A DNA stretch of 64,000 nucleotides. Source: Maribacter halichondriae. Lineage in GTDB: Bacteria; Bacteroidota; Bacteroidia; Flavobacteriales; Flavobacteriaceae. Shown piece by piece: positions 20,634 through 28,447 of this stretch; position 1 is the stretch's first letter, and every line of letters begins with the position of its first letter. The position numbers and the translations under genes were made by a program. The stretch is taken from the NCBI RefSeq assembly GCF_027474825.1, contig NZ_CP107030.1, positions 3,416,529-3,480,528 of the forward strand. The letters are read 5' to 3'. The notes below the pieces were generated by a model that was not told the DNA's origin, made no database searches, and saw only the letters and a list, made by a program, of their open reading frames with translations.

Positions 20634-21968
20634 TTATTTGCGTTGTGCCTTAATATACACTTCAATATTATCCGGTCGCCCGTTCACAAAATGTAGGGCA
20701 GTCAGTCCATCTTCATTTTGGTCGATGACCGCGGGAATGGAACTGGTGGTTAAAAACCATCCTTCGGGCAAAACCACCACATTGCGGTTTCTGCCGAAAC
20801 TACGGTCCCAAACCAGTTCATCTTCATCGAGACCGTATCGGTTCTCGTCGGTATAGGTCTCCGTAATGCGTAGGCGTTTTGATTGACCTTCTTCGACCGG
20901 ATCATACCATATGGCGATAACTTCGGAGGTTTCGGTAATCGGCCCATCGATTGCTATTCCTTTTTCTGCGATTTCTTGCCCTTTAAAAGTTTCTACTTTT
21001 AGCGATTCTCCAGTATCTAAAAGGATTGCAGAAGGGTCTGAGGCTTTGCTTCCTGCCCTGACGATATTGAGATAGCGATCCATACCTGGTCGTGTCTCGG
21101 TGTAATCGTGGTAGAGCCGAAAGGAATGGGTCTCGGGCTGCCGTAAAAAATAAACGATTTCACGGTTTTGGTAGGCACGTTCATCGAATTCCCACCCTAA
21201 CCGGACTTGTGCCATATTTCTTCCCGAACCGGAATTATCAAAAACGTATTTGTTCTCTTCCGGTTTTTTAATGCTTACGGTTGGCGGTAATGGTTTTGCC
21301 TTGATTTTCAAGGGAATAGCTTGCGGTCCATCATTCATAAAACTAAGTTTAATATGGCCCTCTGAAGTCAATTGCACCTGTGAAGGATAATTGCAATGGG
21401 TCAATTCATAGCCTTTTGGCAGTACGATGCTGTTTCGTTCGATGCCCAAACTCCTCGAAAAAATGATAGATGCATCGTTCGTAAAATAACTTTCTGCATC
21501 TTTATAGGTCTTGTCGATTCGTAACCGCGCCTCCCCATTTTCAGGAACGACGCGCGCCAATTGTATTTGCAGGTATTCGCCTTCATCATTGGCATTGGCG
21601 AGTCCATTTTGTTTTGCGGTCTTGCCGTCTACGATTTGCCAGGTTAGTTCTTTTCCGGAATATAAATCCCAAACCGCATCGACTTGATGTTCACTTCCTT
21701 TTCGTAGCGTGTTCCAATAATACTTGGCCCCTGCGGCGGTAGCACTAACGTCATATATGATTCGGAACGATTGGCTTTCAGGTGTCAAAAGTTCGTAACG
21801 GGTATAACTATCGGCTTGGGTCTGTTGCCCGATAGTCGAAGTGCAAAAGCATACTGCGAAAACTAAAAAAAAGTTTTTACAACGACTCGAAAAATAGCAG
21901 GGAAGATGGATAGAAAATTTGTTGAATTGGCCATTTGCTAATATAAAGAACTTGTTTAGCAAGACCAT
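20634..21968 (-). CDS. Exported protein with two tandem copies of a ~190-residue domain, function unknown
   Basis: I do not recognise the family. The N-terminus has a hydrophobic export signal (FFLVFAVCFCTSTIGQQ), although its first ~30 residues look unusual and the true start may lie inside. The two halves are related: SQSFRIIYDVSATAAGAKYY / THSFRLYHDYTETRPGMDRY, ILLDTGESLKV versus the matching YSGKELTWQI, IDKTYKDAESYF / ITETYTDENRYG, and SLGIERNSIVLPKGYELTHC / SFGRNRNVVVLPEGWFLTTS. Both look beta-rich. Ends 30 bp before the S10 peptidase start, so probably the two are cotranscribed; it could be a secreted partner or substrate. Confidence 0.7.
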   Translation of the reverse strand: MVLLNKFFILANGQFNKFSIHLPCYFSSRCKNFFLVFAVCFCTSTIGQQTQADSYTRYELLTPESQSFRIIYDVSATAAGAKYYWNTLRKGSEHQVDAVWDLYSGKELTWQIVDGKTAKQNGLANANDEGEYLQIQLARVVPENGEARLRIDKTYKDAESYFTNDASIIFSRSLGIERNSIVLPKGYELTHCNYPSQVQLTSEGHIKLSFMNDGPQAIPLKIKAKPLPPTVSIKKPEENKYVFDNSGSGRNMAQVRLGWEFDERAYQNREIVYFLRQPETHSFRLYHDYTETRPGMDRYLNIVRAGSKASDPSAILLDTGESLKVETFKGQEIAEKGIAIDGPITETSEVIAIWYDPVEEGQSKRLRITETYTDENRYGLDEDELVWDRSFGRNRNVVVLPEGWFLTTSSIPAVIDQNEDGLTALHFVNGRPDNIEVYIKAQRK

Positions 21969-22059
21969 GTTTTGTTTTGTAAAAAAATGTTTTTAGATAG
22001 GGGGTTATTGCTGCTAAGTCAGGAGACTTCGCAGAGGGTAAATTTATAGTTCAGAATTA

Positions 22060-22338
22060 TTAATTTGATTGGGCAACAATGCTTACATTAAAACTTCCGG
22101 TCTGGTTTAAATTGGCAGTATGGGAATTCCCGATTTGAAAGACCTTTGCAAAGTTGCCTAATTGTCCGTTTTGACTAATAGTACTAAGGTGTCCCTCGCC
22201 CACTTGAAAAGATTTCGCAATACTCCCGAGCGAATTTTGAGAGATAGTGGTTTGATTATTATATCCTTGTTGATTGATTATGGCCATATCGTTCTCTCCT
22301 TCTTGAAAGATTTGACCATTATGGTTTAAAAGCCAAAT
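22060..22338 (-). pseudogene. 5'-truncated curlin-repeat (CsgA/CsgB-like) gene fragment
   Basis: The frame encodes curlin-type N-x-x-I-x-Q-x-G repeats: HNGQIFQEGEND, AIINQQGYNNQTTISQNS, HLSTISQNGQLGN, HTANLNQTGSFN. From the ATG at 22287 it gives only 75 residues with no signal peptide, yet repeat-like coding continues upstream of that ATG (LLNHNGQIFQEGEND) to a stop at 22339-22341, exactly where sequence related to the cassette-array sites begins. So the gene probably lost its 5' part when the array or an IS1182 element arrived. Curlins are secreted amyloid fibre subunits; this remnant should not be exported. Confidence 0.65.
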
Positions 22339-22420
22339 TTAAAAATTTGGTGGTCTTTGTGAATTAGCACAAACCTTTCGATTTAGCAATTACTAGCTAT
22401 GTTTTATACACGGTGTGCCT
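22339..22420 (-). repeat. Terminal half of a cassette-recombination-like site
   Basis: On the gene strand this begins GGCACACCGTGTATAAAAC and resembles the first half of the site at 27687-27826 (CAACACCGTATATAAAA), followed by TTGC and TTTGTGCT elements common to both. The partner half is missing. It lies between the IS1182 left end and the truncated curlin gene and marks the distal end of the array. Confidence 0.45.
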
Positions 22421-24130
22421 GTTGCACAAGTTAGCGAAAAAAGTTGTTGATGATCATTGTGCTTTGGAGGTTGGATCGTAACTTTAAGTATGCAAGGCAA
22501 GAAAGATTATCAAGAAAAGCTGTTCGCCCAATTCCAGCTTAGCGAACGGATCCCGAAGAACAATTTTTATCGGGGTTTAAGAGGTGCCATCGATCTGGAT
22601 TTCCTCTATCCCCTTACCAAGGATTACTATGGGCAGAGCGGCCAGAAGAGCATTGACCCTGTTGTATTTTTCAAGTTGTGTTTGGTTGGTTATCTGGAGA
22701 ACCTGATCAGCGACCGCAAGCTGATCGACCATTGTTCGCTGCGTTTGGATATTCTATATTTCATTGGTTATGATATTGACGAGGAGCTGCCATGGCACAG
22801 TACTATAAGCAGGACACGGAATCTTTTTCCTGAAGCCCTGTTCGAAGAAGTCTTCACAGGAGTTTTGAGTCTGTGTGTTGAAAAGGGTATGGTCAGCGGT
22901 CATACGCAAGCTATCGATAGTGCACCTGTCAAAGCGAATGCCAGTATGGATACCTTGGAACTAAAAGTGCCGGAAGAAGATCTGGAAGAACATCTTCGAA
23001 GGGTCCGGGCGATCAGTTCAATGGATAAAGAAACACCCCATCGTAAGAGTAAAGGCGACAGGTCGGATAAAGGTCAACGCGGTATAACTGCAAGCAAGAA
23101 GGAACTTGATGCGATAAAGGGCCGTAACAAGAAATGGGCGAAGGATCAGGACCAAAGACCAGGGGCGGGCAACAAGGGTAGTAAGTACACCAGTAACAAG
23201 ACGCATTATAGTCCGACCGACCCTGACGCCCGTATCAGCGTAAAGCCGGGCAAGGCCCGGAAGCTGAACTATCTCTCACAATTGAGCGTGGACACCGCAC
23301 ACCATGTAATCACCGATATCAGGGCTTACCACGCTGATGGCAAAGACAATCAGCAGCTTCCCGATATCGTAAGGAGATTAAAGAAGCGATTGTGGAAGCA
23401 AGGTCTGGTTTGGAAAAACTGTGTAGCCGATACCGGGTATAGCAGCGGAGAGAACTATGCCTTTCTCGAAGCGAAGGGGCTAAAGAGTTTCATTCCGCCC
23501 CACGGCACCTATAAGGGCGGCCCAGATGGTTTTGTATACGTTGAAGAACAGGATTTTTATCTATGTCCTCAAGGCAAGGTCGTTCCTTTCAAGAAAGTAT
23601 TTTTGGACAGCCGCACCAAGACAAAAAAGAAGTCTTACCGTGCATCGAGCAAGATCTGCAAGGGCTGTCCGCTACGGTCTACATGTTTGGGAAAGGTGAA
23701 CGAGAAACAGTTCTCGGTCACCTATTATCGAGAAGAATACGAGCGTAACATCGAACGGGTGAACAGTAAAGAGGGCAGGTACATGAAGGGCAAGCGGCAG
23801 AGTACTGTGGAACCGGTCTTCGGGACCCTCACCCAGTTCATGGGCCTGCGCAAGATAAATACCATCGGTATCGGTCAGGCGAACAAGGTCATGCACCTCT
23901 CGGCGATTGCATACAATCTCAAAAAGTATCTAAAATTCGTTCAAAAACGTTCTAAAAGTGGGGTGGGGCAGCTTGCTTTTAAGGTCTTTGTGAAAAGTGT
24001 TGTCCAAGACCTGTTTTCAGCTTTGTTAAGGCATCGAAAATTGACTTTGATTTATTGACAGGATATAGAAAAACCCCCTTACAGTGGCTTATATCGATTC
24101 AATATTTCAAAAATTATTGGCTTGCGCAAC
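22421..24130 (+). mobile_element. IS1182-family insertion sequence
   Basis: About 1,710 bp with short terminal inverted repeats GTTGCACAAG (22421-22430) and CTTGCGCAAC (24121-24130), enclosing one intact transposase gene. No clear target duplication is visible. The ends fall exactly at a site-cassette boundary of the array: the right end is followed by GGTTACCATTGTTGTAACAC, part of a site, and the left end is preceded by a half-site. The end sequences themselves look like cassette arms (GTT ... AAC). Confidence 0.85.
22490..24058 (+). CDS. IS1182-family transposase
   Basis: DDE transposase of 522 residues from ATG 22490 (MQGKKDYQEKLFAQFQLSER). An in-frame TTG at 22457 would add 11 residues and is less likely. 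N-terminal DUF772-type domain (GLRGAIDLDFLYPLTKDYYG, SDRKLIDHCSLRLDILYFIGYDIDEELP), then catalytic acids in TQAIDSAPVKANA, CVADTGYSSGENY and RQSTVEPVFGTL. A zinc-like CKGCPLRSTC cluster precedes the last acid. Appears intact and so probably functional. Its codon use and GC are higher than the surrounding cassettes, consistent with recent arrival. Confidence 0.93.
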   Translation: MQGKKDYQEKLFAQFQLSERIPKNNFYRGLRGAIDLDFLYPLTKDYYGQSGQKSIDPVVFFKLCLVGYLENLISDRKLIDHCSLRLDILYFIGYDIDEELPWHSTISRTRNLFPEALFEEVFTGVLSLCVEKGMVSGHTQAIDSAPVKANASMDTLELKVPEEDLEEHLRRVRAISSMDKETPHRKSKGDRSDKGQRGITASKKELDAIKGRNKKWAKDQDQRPGAGNKGSKYTSNKTHYSPTDPDARISVKPGKARKLNYLSQLSVDTAHHVITDIRAYHADGKDNQQLPDIVRRLKKRLWKQGLVWKNCVADTGYSSGENYAFLEAKGLKSFIPPHGTYKGGPDGFVYVEEQDFYLCPQGKVVPFKKVFLDSRTKTKKKSYRASSKICKGCPLRSTCLGKVNEKQFSVTYYREEYERNIERVNSKEGRYMKGKRQSTVEPVFGTLTQFMGLRKINTIGIGQANKVMHLSAIAYNLKKYLKFVQKRSKSGVGQLAFKVFVKSVVQDLFSALLRHRKLTLIY

Positions 24131-24150
24131 GGTTACCATTGTTGTAACAC
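24128..24150 (-). repeat. Minimal cassette site K, at cassette 11 3' end
   Basis: Gene strand: GTGTTACAAC, AATGGTAACC, then GTTGC. It keeps the outer arms and the AATGG and CC spacers but has almost no internal hairpin, so it looks like a deletion derivative or a site cut by the IS1182 insertion. Arm GTGTTACAAC matches the start of cassette 11 (GTTGTAACAC at 24718-24727, read on the other strand). Confidence 0.5.
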
Positions 24151-24155
24151 GTTTT

Positions 24156-24704
24156 TTAGCTTTCTAAAAAGGTTAGGTCTAGATAATTATTATGCGGATT
24201 TTGCGAATCAACATACAATTCCGTTTTCTCTTTGACTGCGAAATGCATTTTCAATTTAGTCAGCTCCATATCAATATTCAGTTTATACTTGATTAATTCA
24301 TTTTGATATGGCACTTCAAGTAATATTACATTATGATTTACATCAACATATTCATTCCGCTGTTGATATCCACTTCCTACTGTTATTTCCTGTTTGTAAC
24401 TGTTCGTTTGGATTTTTAAATTATCTAAATCTATTATTAGTTTGTCTCCAGTTTTTACCAATTTGTTTATTCTCTCAATATTTTCGTCAGATGCTTTTTT
24501 TATTATCAGTTTTGTTTTAATCATATAGATTAACATCGGAATAATTAGGACTAATCCTATTCCAACAAAATACCAATTTGTCTCTCCAACTGGCACGTAT
24601 CTTCCCCTTCCACCAATTCCTGTATAAATCAATGCAATTCCTAAAAATGTTAATCCTGCAAAAAGCCATCCACCAAAGTCAGACAATATATTCTTAATAT
24701 TCAT
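24156..24704 (-). CDS. Cassette 11: small membrane protein of unknown function
   Basis: 182 residues, family not recognised. Two N-terminal membrane segments (GGWLFAGLTFLGIALIYTGI and WYFVGIGLVLIIPMLIYMI) are followed by a charged ~115-residue domain with beta-rich pattern (KLIIDLDNLKIQTNSYKQEI, NVILLEVPYQNELIKYKLNI). ATG 24704 lies 14 bp inside the cassette start. Its own 10-base arms (GTTGTAACAC / GTGTTACAAC) bracket the gene. The most distal surviving gene cassette, next to IS1182. Confidence 0.75.
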   Translation of the reverse strand: MNIKNILSDFGGWLFAGLTFLGIALIYTGIGGRGRYVPVGETNWYFVGIGLVLIIPMLIYMIKTKLIIKKASDENIERINKLVKTGDKLIIDLDNLKIQTNSYKQEITVGSGYQQRNEYVDVNHNVILLEVPYQNELIKYKLNIDMELTKLKMHFAVKEKTELYVDSQNPHNNYLDLTFLES

Positions 24705-24717
24705 TGATTTTTTAAAT

Positions 24718-24912
24718 GTGTTACAACGGTTGGGCTAAGCGTAGTGCGGAGGCAAGGAAACTTTTCGTTTCCGTCTGCCGACGTAGCCAAAGCTTATTGT
24801 TTTGCTTTTTCTTTTTTGTTCCAAAGCTAAATCCATAAGATTTAGCGACTTTATAAATATACACAGACCTTTCGGTTTCGCCCTAAAGTCCGCATTACGT
24901 TTAGGCTTTGTT
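24718..24912 (-). repeat. Cassette site J (3' site of cassette 10), interrupted by IS91-like copy 1
   Basis: Plus-strand order: arm GTGTTACAAC, GGTTGGGCTAAGCGTAGTGCG, internal hairpins (GGAAACTTTTCGTTTCC; GCTAAATC/GATTTAGC), then CCGCATTACGTTTAGGC and TTTGTT. The remaining arm GTGCATA is on the far side of the IS91-like element at 27295-27301; joined, they read TTTGTTGTGCATA, matching cassette 10's start (TATGCACAAC). The outer stem TGGGCTAAGCGTAGTGCGG pairs with CCGCATTACGTTTAGGC with few mismatches. Confidence 0.7.
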
Positions 24913-25050
24913 GAACTAAACCTAAAGGTAGCTTTTGGTACGAGACCATTGGCTACCTTTATTAGTTCCAATAAATTCTAATATTTAAAATTATGAAAAA
25001 AAAGTAGTACCCTTATCGAAAGGGCCAGTGAAAGTGTTCCCGGATTTGAT

Positions 25051-25893
25051 GTGACCTACCAAAAGTTGAAGCGTTCAGTGGAACTCTCGGGCAAGAGCCA
25101 AAGTACCTTGACCAATTATGCGCGCTGCCTTGCCCATGTTGCCCTGCATTTCAACTGCAGTCCGTTGGAACTGGACTCGGAGCAAGTGTTGGATTACCTG
25201 CACCACCTAAAATCGCTGCACAAGACCCCTTCGGACAGTTTTTTCAAGCACACGGTCTATGGCCTTCGATACCTTTATCGGGTGTACGGACTTCCCGAAC
25301 ATCGGGTCGCCCTTCCTTCCATAGAAAGGCCGAAGAAACTTCCAGTGGTCCTGAGCAGGAACGAGATCAAATTACTTCTAAAGACCCCGAAGCTGCACAA
25401 ACACCGATTGATGCTGGCCTTGCTCTACGGCTGTGGTCTTCGCAGTCTGGAACTGCGGAACCTGTGTATCAAAGATATCGGTATGGACAGGGAACAGCTG
25501 CATATCCGCCAGGGGAAAGGTCGCAAGGACCGCTATGTTCCCCTGTGCGACCTATTGGTGCGTGGCATACGCAAACACCTGGCATCGGAAAGGCCGGTAC
25601 AATGGCTTTTTAATGGCAACAATGCAGAGGGCAATGCTGTAGGCCTATCCGCCAATGGGGTACGATGGGTGGTGAAACAGGCCAGGCAACAGAGCGGTAT
25701 CCAAAAAGTGGTCACCACCCATACTCTCAGGCACAGCTATGCCACTCACTTATTGGAGATGGGCATGGACATCATGACCCTGAAAGACCTGTTGGGCCAT
25801 GTGGCCATCCAGACCACCCTGGTGTACCTGCATGTAGGGCGGATCGACAAACAAATGGCCTTTTCCCCTTTGGAGAGGCTTTATACCCGTTAA
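25051..25893 (+). CDS. Tyrosine recombinase of the IS91-like element (intact copy)
   Basis: 280 residues from GTG 25051. N-terminal SAM-like core-binding domain (SQSTLTNYARCLAHVALHF), catalytic domain with R131 (YGCGLRSLELRNL), K156-region GKGRKDRYVPL, H224-x-x-R227 (THTLRHSYATHLLEMG), H250 (LLGH) and Y259 (TLVYLHV); all catalytic residues are present. Upstream in-frame codons read SSTLIERASESVPGFD and an ATG at 24993 followed by an A8 run is one base out of frame, so the true start may be ATG 24993 with a length change in that run. It ends 3 bp before the transposase start and is thought to act with it. Confidence 0.88.
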   Translation: MTYQKLKRSVELSGKSQSTLTNYARCLAHVALHFNCSPLELDSEQVLDYLHHLKSLHKTPSDSFFKHTVYGLRYLYRVYGLPEHRVALPSIERPKKLPVVLSRNEIKLLLKTPKLHKHRLMLALLYGCGLRSLELRNLCIKDIGMDREQLHIRQGKGRKDRYVPLCDLLVRGIRKHLASERPVQWLFNGNNAEGNAVGLSANGVRWVVKQARQQSGIQKVVTTHTLRHSYATHLLEMGMDIMTLKDLLGHVAIQTTLVYLHVGRIDKQMAFSPLERLYTR

Positions 25894-25895
25894 GG

Positions 25896-26948
25896 ATGCA
25901 GGTGCGCCATGAAGTGGCGCAGGTGTTGGAACGCAACGTGGGGGACCTATCGGGGCTTTGTGCCAATAGCTGGCAGGCAAGGACATTGCATGCGTTGCGC
26001 AAATGCCGTACTTCGGCCTTGGGAGGCCATATCGATAGGTGTGACAATCCCATATGCAACAGCCTGCACCTGAGCTACAACAGCTGCCGTAACCGCCACT
26101 GCCCCAAATGCCAGGGGCACAAACGGGAAGAATGGATCAGGGCAAGGGAAGCGGAACTGTTGCATGTTCCCTACTTCCATGTGGTGTTCACCCTGCCCCA
26201 TGAATTGAACCGCATATGCCTCTATGCCCCGAAAGAAATATACGGCCTGTTTTTCAAAACGGCATGGTCGGTCATCCGGGATTTTGGGGCCAACAGAAAG
26301 TTTCTCGGGGCCGCTACGGGCATGATCGCGATACTGCACACCTGGGGGCAGAACCTGTCATTGCACCCGCACCTGCACTGCATTGTCCCGGGTGGCGGCA
26401 TTACACCATCGGGAAGATGGAAGCATATCAGGAACAAAGGCAAGTACCTGTTCCCGGTAAAGGCGATGGGCAAAGTCTTCAGGGCCAGGTTCACAGAAAA
26501 TCTCAGAAAACAGTTCGATCATCCTGCGGCTTTTTACGACAAGCTCTTCGCCAAGGACTGGGTGGTGTATTGCAAGGCCCCGTTTTACAATACTTCGCAG
26601 GTGGTGGAATATCTGGGCAGGTATACCCACAAGATCGCCATAAGCAATCACCGCATCGTAAAATCGGGGGAGGGCACCGTGACCTTTTCCGCAAAGGACT
26701 ACCGCCATGGTGGCAAAAAAGCGTTGCTCCGATTGACGGATGAGGAGTTCATCAGGCGCTTTTGTCTGCATATACTCCCCAAGGGCCTAGTACGCATACG
26801 CCACTATGGGATACTGAGCAGTAGCAAAAAGAAGACTGTATTGCCCATTGTACGGGACCAGGTAGGTGCTGCCACGGTAAAAAGAGACCCGGGGCCGATC
26901 CTGCACAGAAGATGTCCCACATGCAAAAAGGAAGGTTGGTCACACTGA
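25896..26948 (+). CDS. IS91-family Y2 transposase (copy 1, C-terminus frameshifted)
   Basis: Rolling-circle HUH transposase. ATG 25896 (MQVRHEVAQVLERNVGDLSG). N-terminal zinc-finger cysteines (NSCRNRHCPKCQGHKREEW), HUH motif HPHLHCIVPGGGI, and the tyrosine motif VEYLGRYTHKIAISNHRI. The frame ends early at KEGWSH because of an A5 run at 26925-26929; copy 2 has A6 and continues for about 30 further residues. All catalytic motifs precede the break, so the effect on function is unclear and the change may be a base-calling error. Confidence 0.88.
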   Translation: MQVRHEVAQVLERNVGDLSGLCANSWQARTLHALRKCRTSALGGHIDRCDNPICNSLHLSYNSCRNRHCPKCQGHKREEWIRAREAELLHVPYFHVVFTLPHELNRICLYAPKEIYGLFFKTAWSVIRDFGANRKFLGAATGMIAILHTWGQNLSLHPHLHCIVPGGGITPSGRWKHIRNKGKYLFPVKAMGKVFRARFTENLRKQFDHPAAFYDKLFAKDWVVYCKAPFYNTSQVVEYLGRYTHKIAISNHRIVKSGEGTVTFSAKDYRHGGKKALLRLTDEEFIRRFCLHILPKGLVRIRHYGILSSSKKKTVLPIVRDQVGAATVKRDPGPILHRRCPTCKKEGWSH

Positions 26949-27306
26949 TGACCTTTGACAGTAGGGGGCCACCGAAACATTGGACCGAGAAACTGGAAAA
27001 CCGACATACAAGGCCCCAAAACAGAACAGCTCAATGGCTGTAATAGATGACCATTGCCCAAATCGGGGGTTCTTGATAAAACGGTGGCCCGCTACGAGCG
27101 AACAAAGGGCCTTTAAAGAAGAAAAAAACAATACGCCTTGAATTTGGGCAGTAGATCCAATTTTATCAAGGGCACATAGCTACAGGATCCCATGCCCGAT
27201 CCACACCAATCCCCATAGGAAGAGAATACCGACCCGGTTCAGTCAACACTGGCTTCATGTTGGGTCGTACCGACCACACGAAGCCTTAGTTATTGTGCAT
27301 AGTATT

Positions 27307-27684
27307 TTAATACCCAGACCCAAGTTCTATAACAAGCTCAACCTTTTCAGTAACTCCAACCGTTATGGAGTCTCTAAAACTAAAAAGTCCCACATATTCC
27401 GTCCGTATTAAATACTTTCCAGATGGAATATTTTGAAATTTGAAATTACCGCCTTTGTCGCTAGTTTGAACATATGAATTTTTAATACTTATTAATTCAA
27501 TGTTTGCCGCTCCCAAACCATACCTGTCGTTTTTTTCAATTATTTTCCCATAAATATCAGCGCGTAATGTCGCCCCGGTACTACTTTTGTTTACTGTAAA
27601 TACATTTCCATCGCCCCTTTTTGGTAAAGTCCGGCAACTGTTTAGGATTAATAATATTAAGACTATGATTGCAATGTTTCTCAT
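27307..27684 (-). CDS. Cassette 10: lipoprotein with carboxypeptidase-regulatory-like domain
   Basis: About 125 residues from ATG 27684 (MRNIAIIVLILLILNSC); a GTG at 27693 is an alternative. The signal ends in a lipobox-like cysteine (ILNSCRTL), so a lipoprotein is likely. The rest is a CarboxypepD_reg-like Ig fold (ADIYGKIIEKNDRYGLGAANIEL, TSDKGGNFKFQNIPSGKYLI). Function unknown. Arms: TATGCACAAC upstream, with the downstream arm GTGCATA now split by the IS91-like element. Confidence 0.75.
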   Translation of the reverse strand: MRNIAIIVLILLILNSCRTLPKRGDGNVFTVNKSSTGATLRADIYGKIIEKNDRYGLGAANIELISIKNSYVQTSDKGGNFKFQNIPSGKYLIRTEYVGLFSFRDSITVGVTEKVELVIELGSGY

Positions 27685-27686
27685 TT

Positions 27687-27826
27687 TATGCACAACGTTT
27701 ATGTATATGGAAAGTTGCGTGTTTGTGTGCGAGGATTTTCCGAAGGAAAATCAGAAGCTAGCAAACAAAGCAACTAACATTGATTAAGCACAAAACAGCA
27801 ATTTTTTATATACGGTGTTGTGCGTA
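27687..27826 (-). repeat. Cassette site I (3' site of cassette 9)
   Basis: 140 bp. Plus strand: arm TATGCACAAC, then GTTTATGTATATGGAAAGTTG ... hairpin GATTTTCCGAAGGAAAATC ... CAGCAATTTTTTATATACGGTG, arm GTTGTGCGTA. The outer stem is GTATATGGAAAGTTGCGTG paired with ACAGCAATTTTTTATATAC. It departs from the other sites in L-box sequence (ATATAC rather than TAGCC). Confidence 0.7.
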
Positions 27827-27833
27827 GTATTTT

Positions 27834-28262
27834 TTATAGTTCAATTATTTTCGTAAAATTATTATCCAGTTTAATTTCCGCCGTTAATGTCAGAGGAAAA
27901 ACATCTGTTAGCTTTTTTCCTATTTTTTCAGCAAATGGAATTGGACCATCTTTTTCCAGTACAAAATCGGGTGCTGGTTTTGTCAACAAAGTAATCCAAC
28001 TATCATTGATATAAAAACTGTAGTTTGTTAAAGAACCTTCGTTAATGTCCAGATTACAAATTCCATTAAATTCAGTTTTGTCGTTTGTTTTGCAATTTAT
28101 TCTAACCCAAATTTGTTCGTCGCATATTTGTTCAAAATCATAATCAGTCAGAGGTGTTACTAAAATATCAATTCCATTTTCAAGGTCGTATTGAGTGCAA
28201 ATCCAAATTCTATTATTGTCAAAATCTGATAATTCTAAATTATGTATTGATTTTTCTAACAT
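27834..28262 (-). CDS. Cassette 9: cytoplasmic hypothetical protein
   Basis: 142 residues, no signal peptide or membrane segment, acidic, family not recognised. Begins MLEKSIHNLELSDFDNNRIWIC; aromatic- and Asp-rich (TPLTDYDFEQICDEQIWVRI, NEGSLTNYSFYINDSWITLL). The pattern is similar to small cytosolic immunity-like proteins but there is no motif to support that. It is bracketed by GTTGTGCGTA / TACGCACAAC arms, the same 10 bases as cassettes 6 and 8. Confidence 0.65.
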   Translation of the reverse strand: MLEKSIHNLELSDFDNNRIWICTQYDLENGIDILVTPLTDYDFEQICDEQIWVRINCKTNDKTEFNGICNLDINEGSLTNYSFYINDSWITLLTKPAPDFVLEKDGPIPFAEKIGKKLTDVFPLTLTAEIKLDNNFTKIIEL

Positions 28263-28297
28263 TCACTATTTATTATTAATATCGAGATTTCCCATAT

Positions 28298-28435
28298 TAC
28301 GCACAACGGTTGGGCTAAGGTTCGTTGCTGTGATTCGTCCGAAGGACAATCCAGCCGAACCTAAAGATAGCTTTTTGCGTGTGATTTCCGTTTAGGAAAT
28401 CCGCAAGCAATGAATTTTAGGCTTTGTTGTGCGTA
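28298..28435 (-). repeat. Cassette site H (3' site of cassette 8)
   Basis: 138 bp. Plus strand: arm TACGCACAAC, GGTTGGGCTAAGGTTCGTTG, internal hairpin GATTTCC-GTTTA-GGAAATC, GCAATGAATTTTAGGC, TTT, arm GTTGTGCGTA. Nearly identical to site F except for a T5/T4 run; sites F and H belong to the duplicated cassette. Confidence 0.75.
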
Positions 28436-28447
28436 GGCTTTTTTCTC

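Larger units (their letters stand above)
24911..27292 (+). mobile_element. IS91-like element with tyrosine recombinase, copy 1
   Basis: About 2,382 bp, bounds uncertain by 2-3 bases. Carries a tyrosine recombinase gene and a Y2/HUH transposase gene. No target duplication or long terminal repeats; instead each end has a subterminal hairpin (24913-24932 pairing with 24952-24968, and GGCTTC...GAAGCC at 27251-27285), as expected for IS91-type rolling-circle elements. It interrupts a cassette site immediately at the G|TT or GTT| position. A second copy at 33661-36042 is nearly identical. Confidence 0.85.

Noticed and set aside
24735..24971. Small proteins coded within the cassette sites
   Set aside because: These frames consist of hairpin sequence repeated at several sites and lack ribosome-binding context.
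25665..26771. Long overlapping frames on the opposite strand and a longer N-terminus within the IS91-like element
   Set aside because: They are shadows of the GC-richer recombinase and transposase genes; the real transposase starts at ATG 25896.
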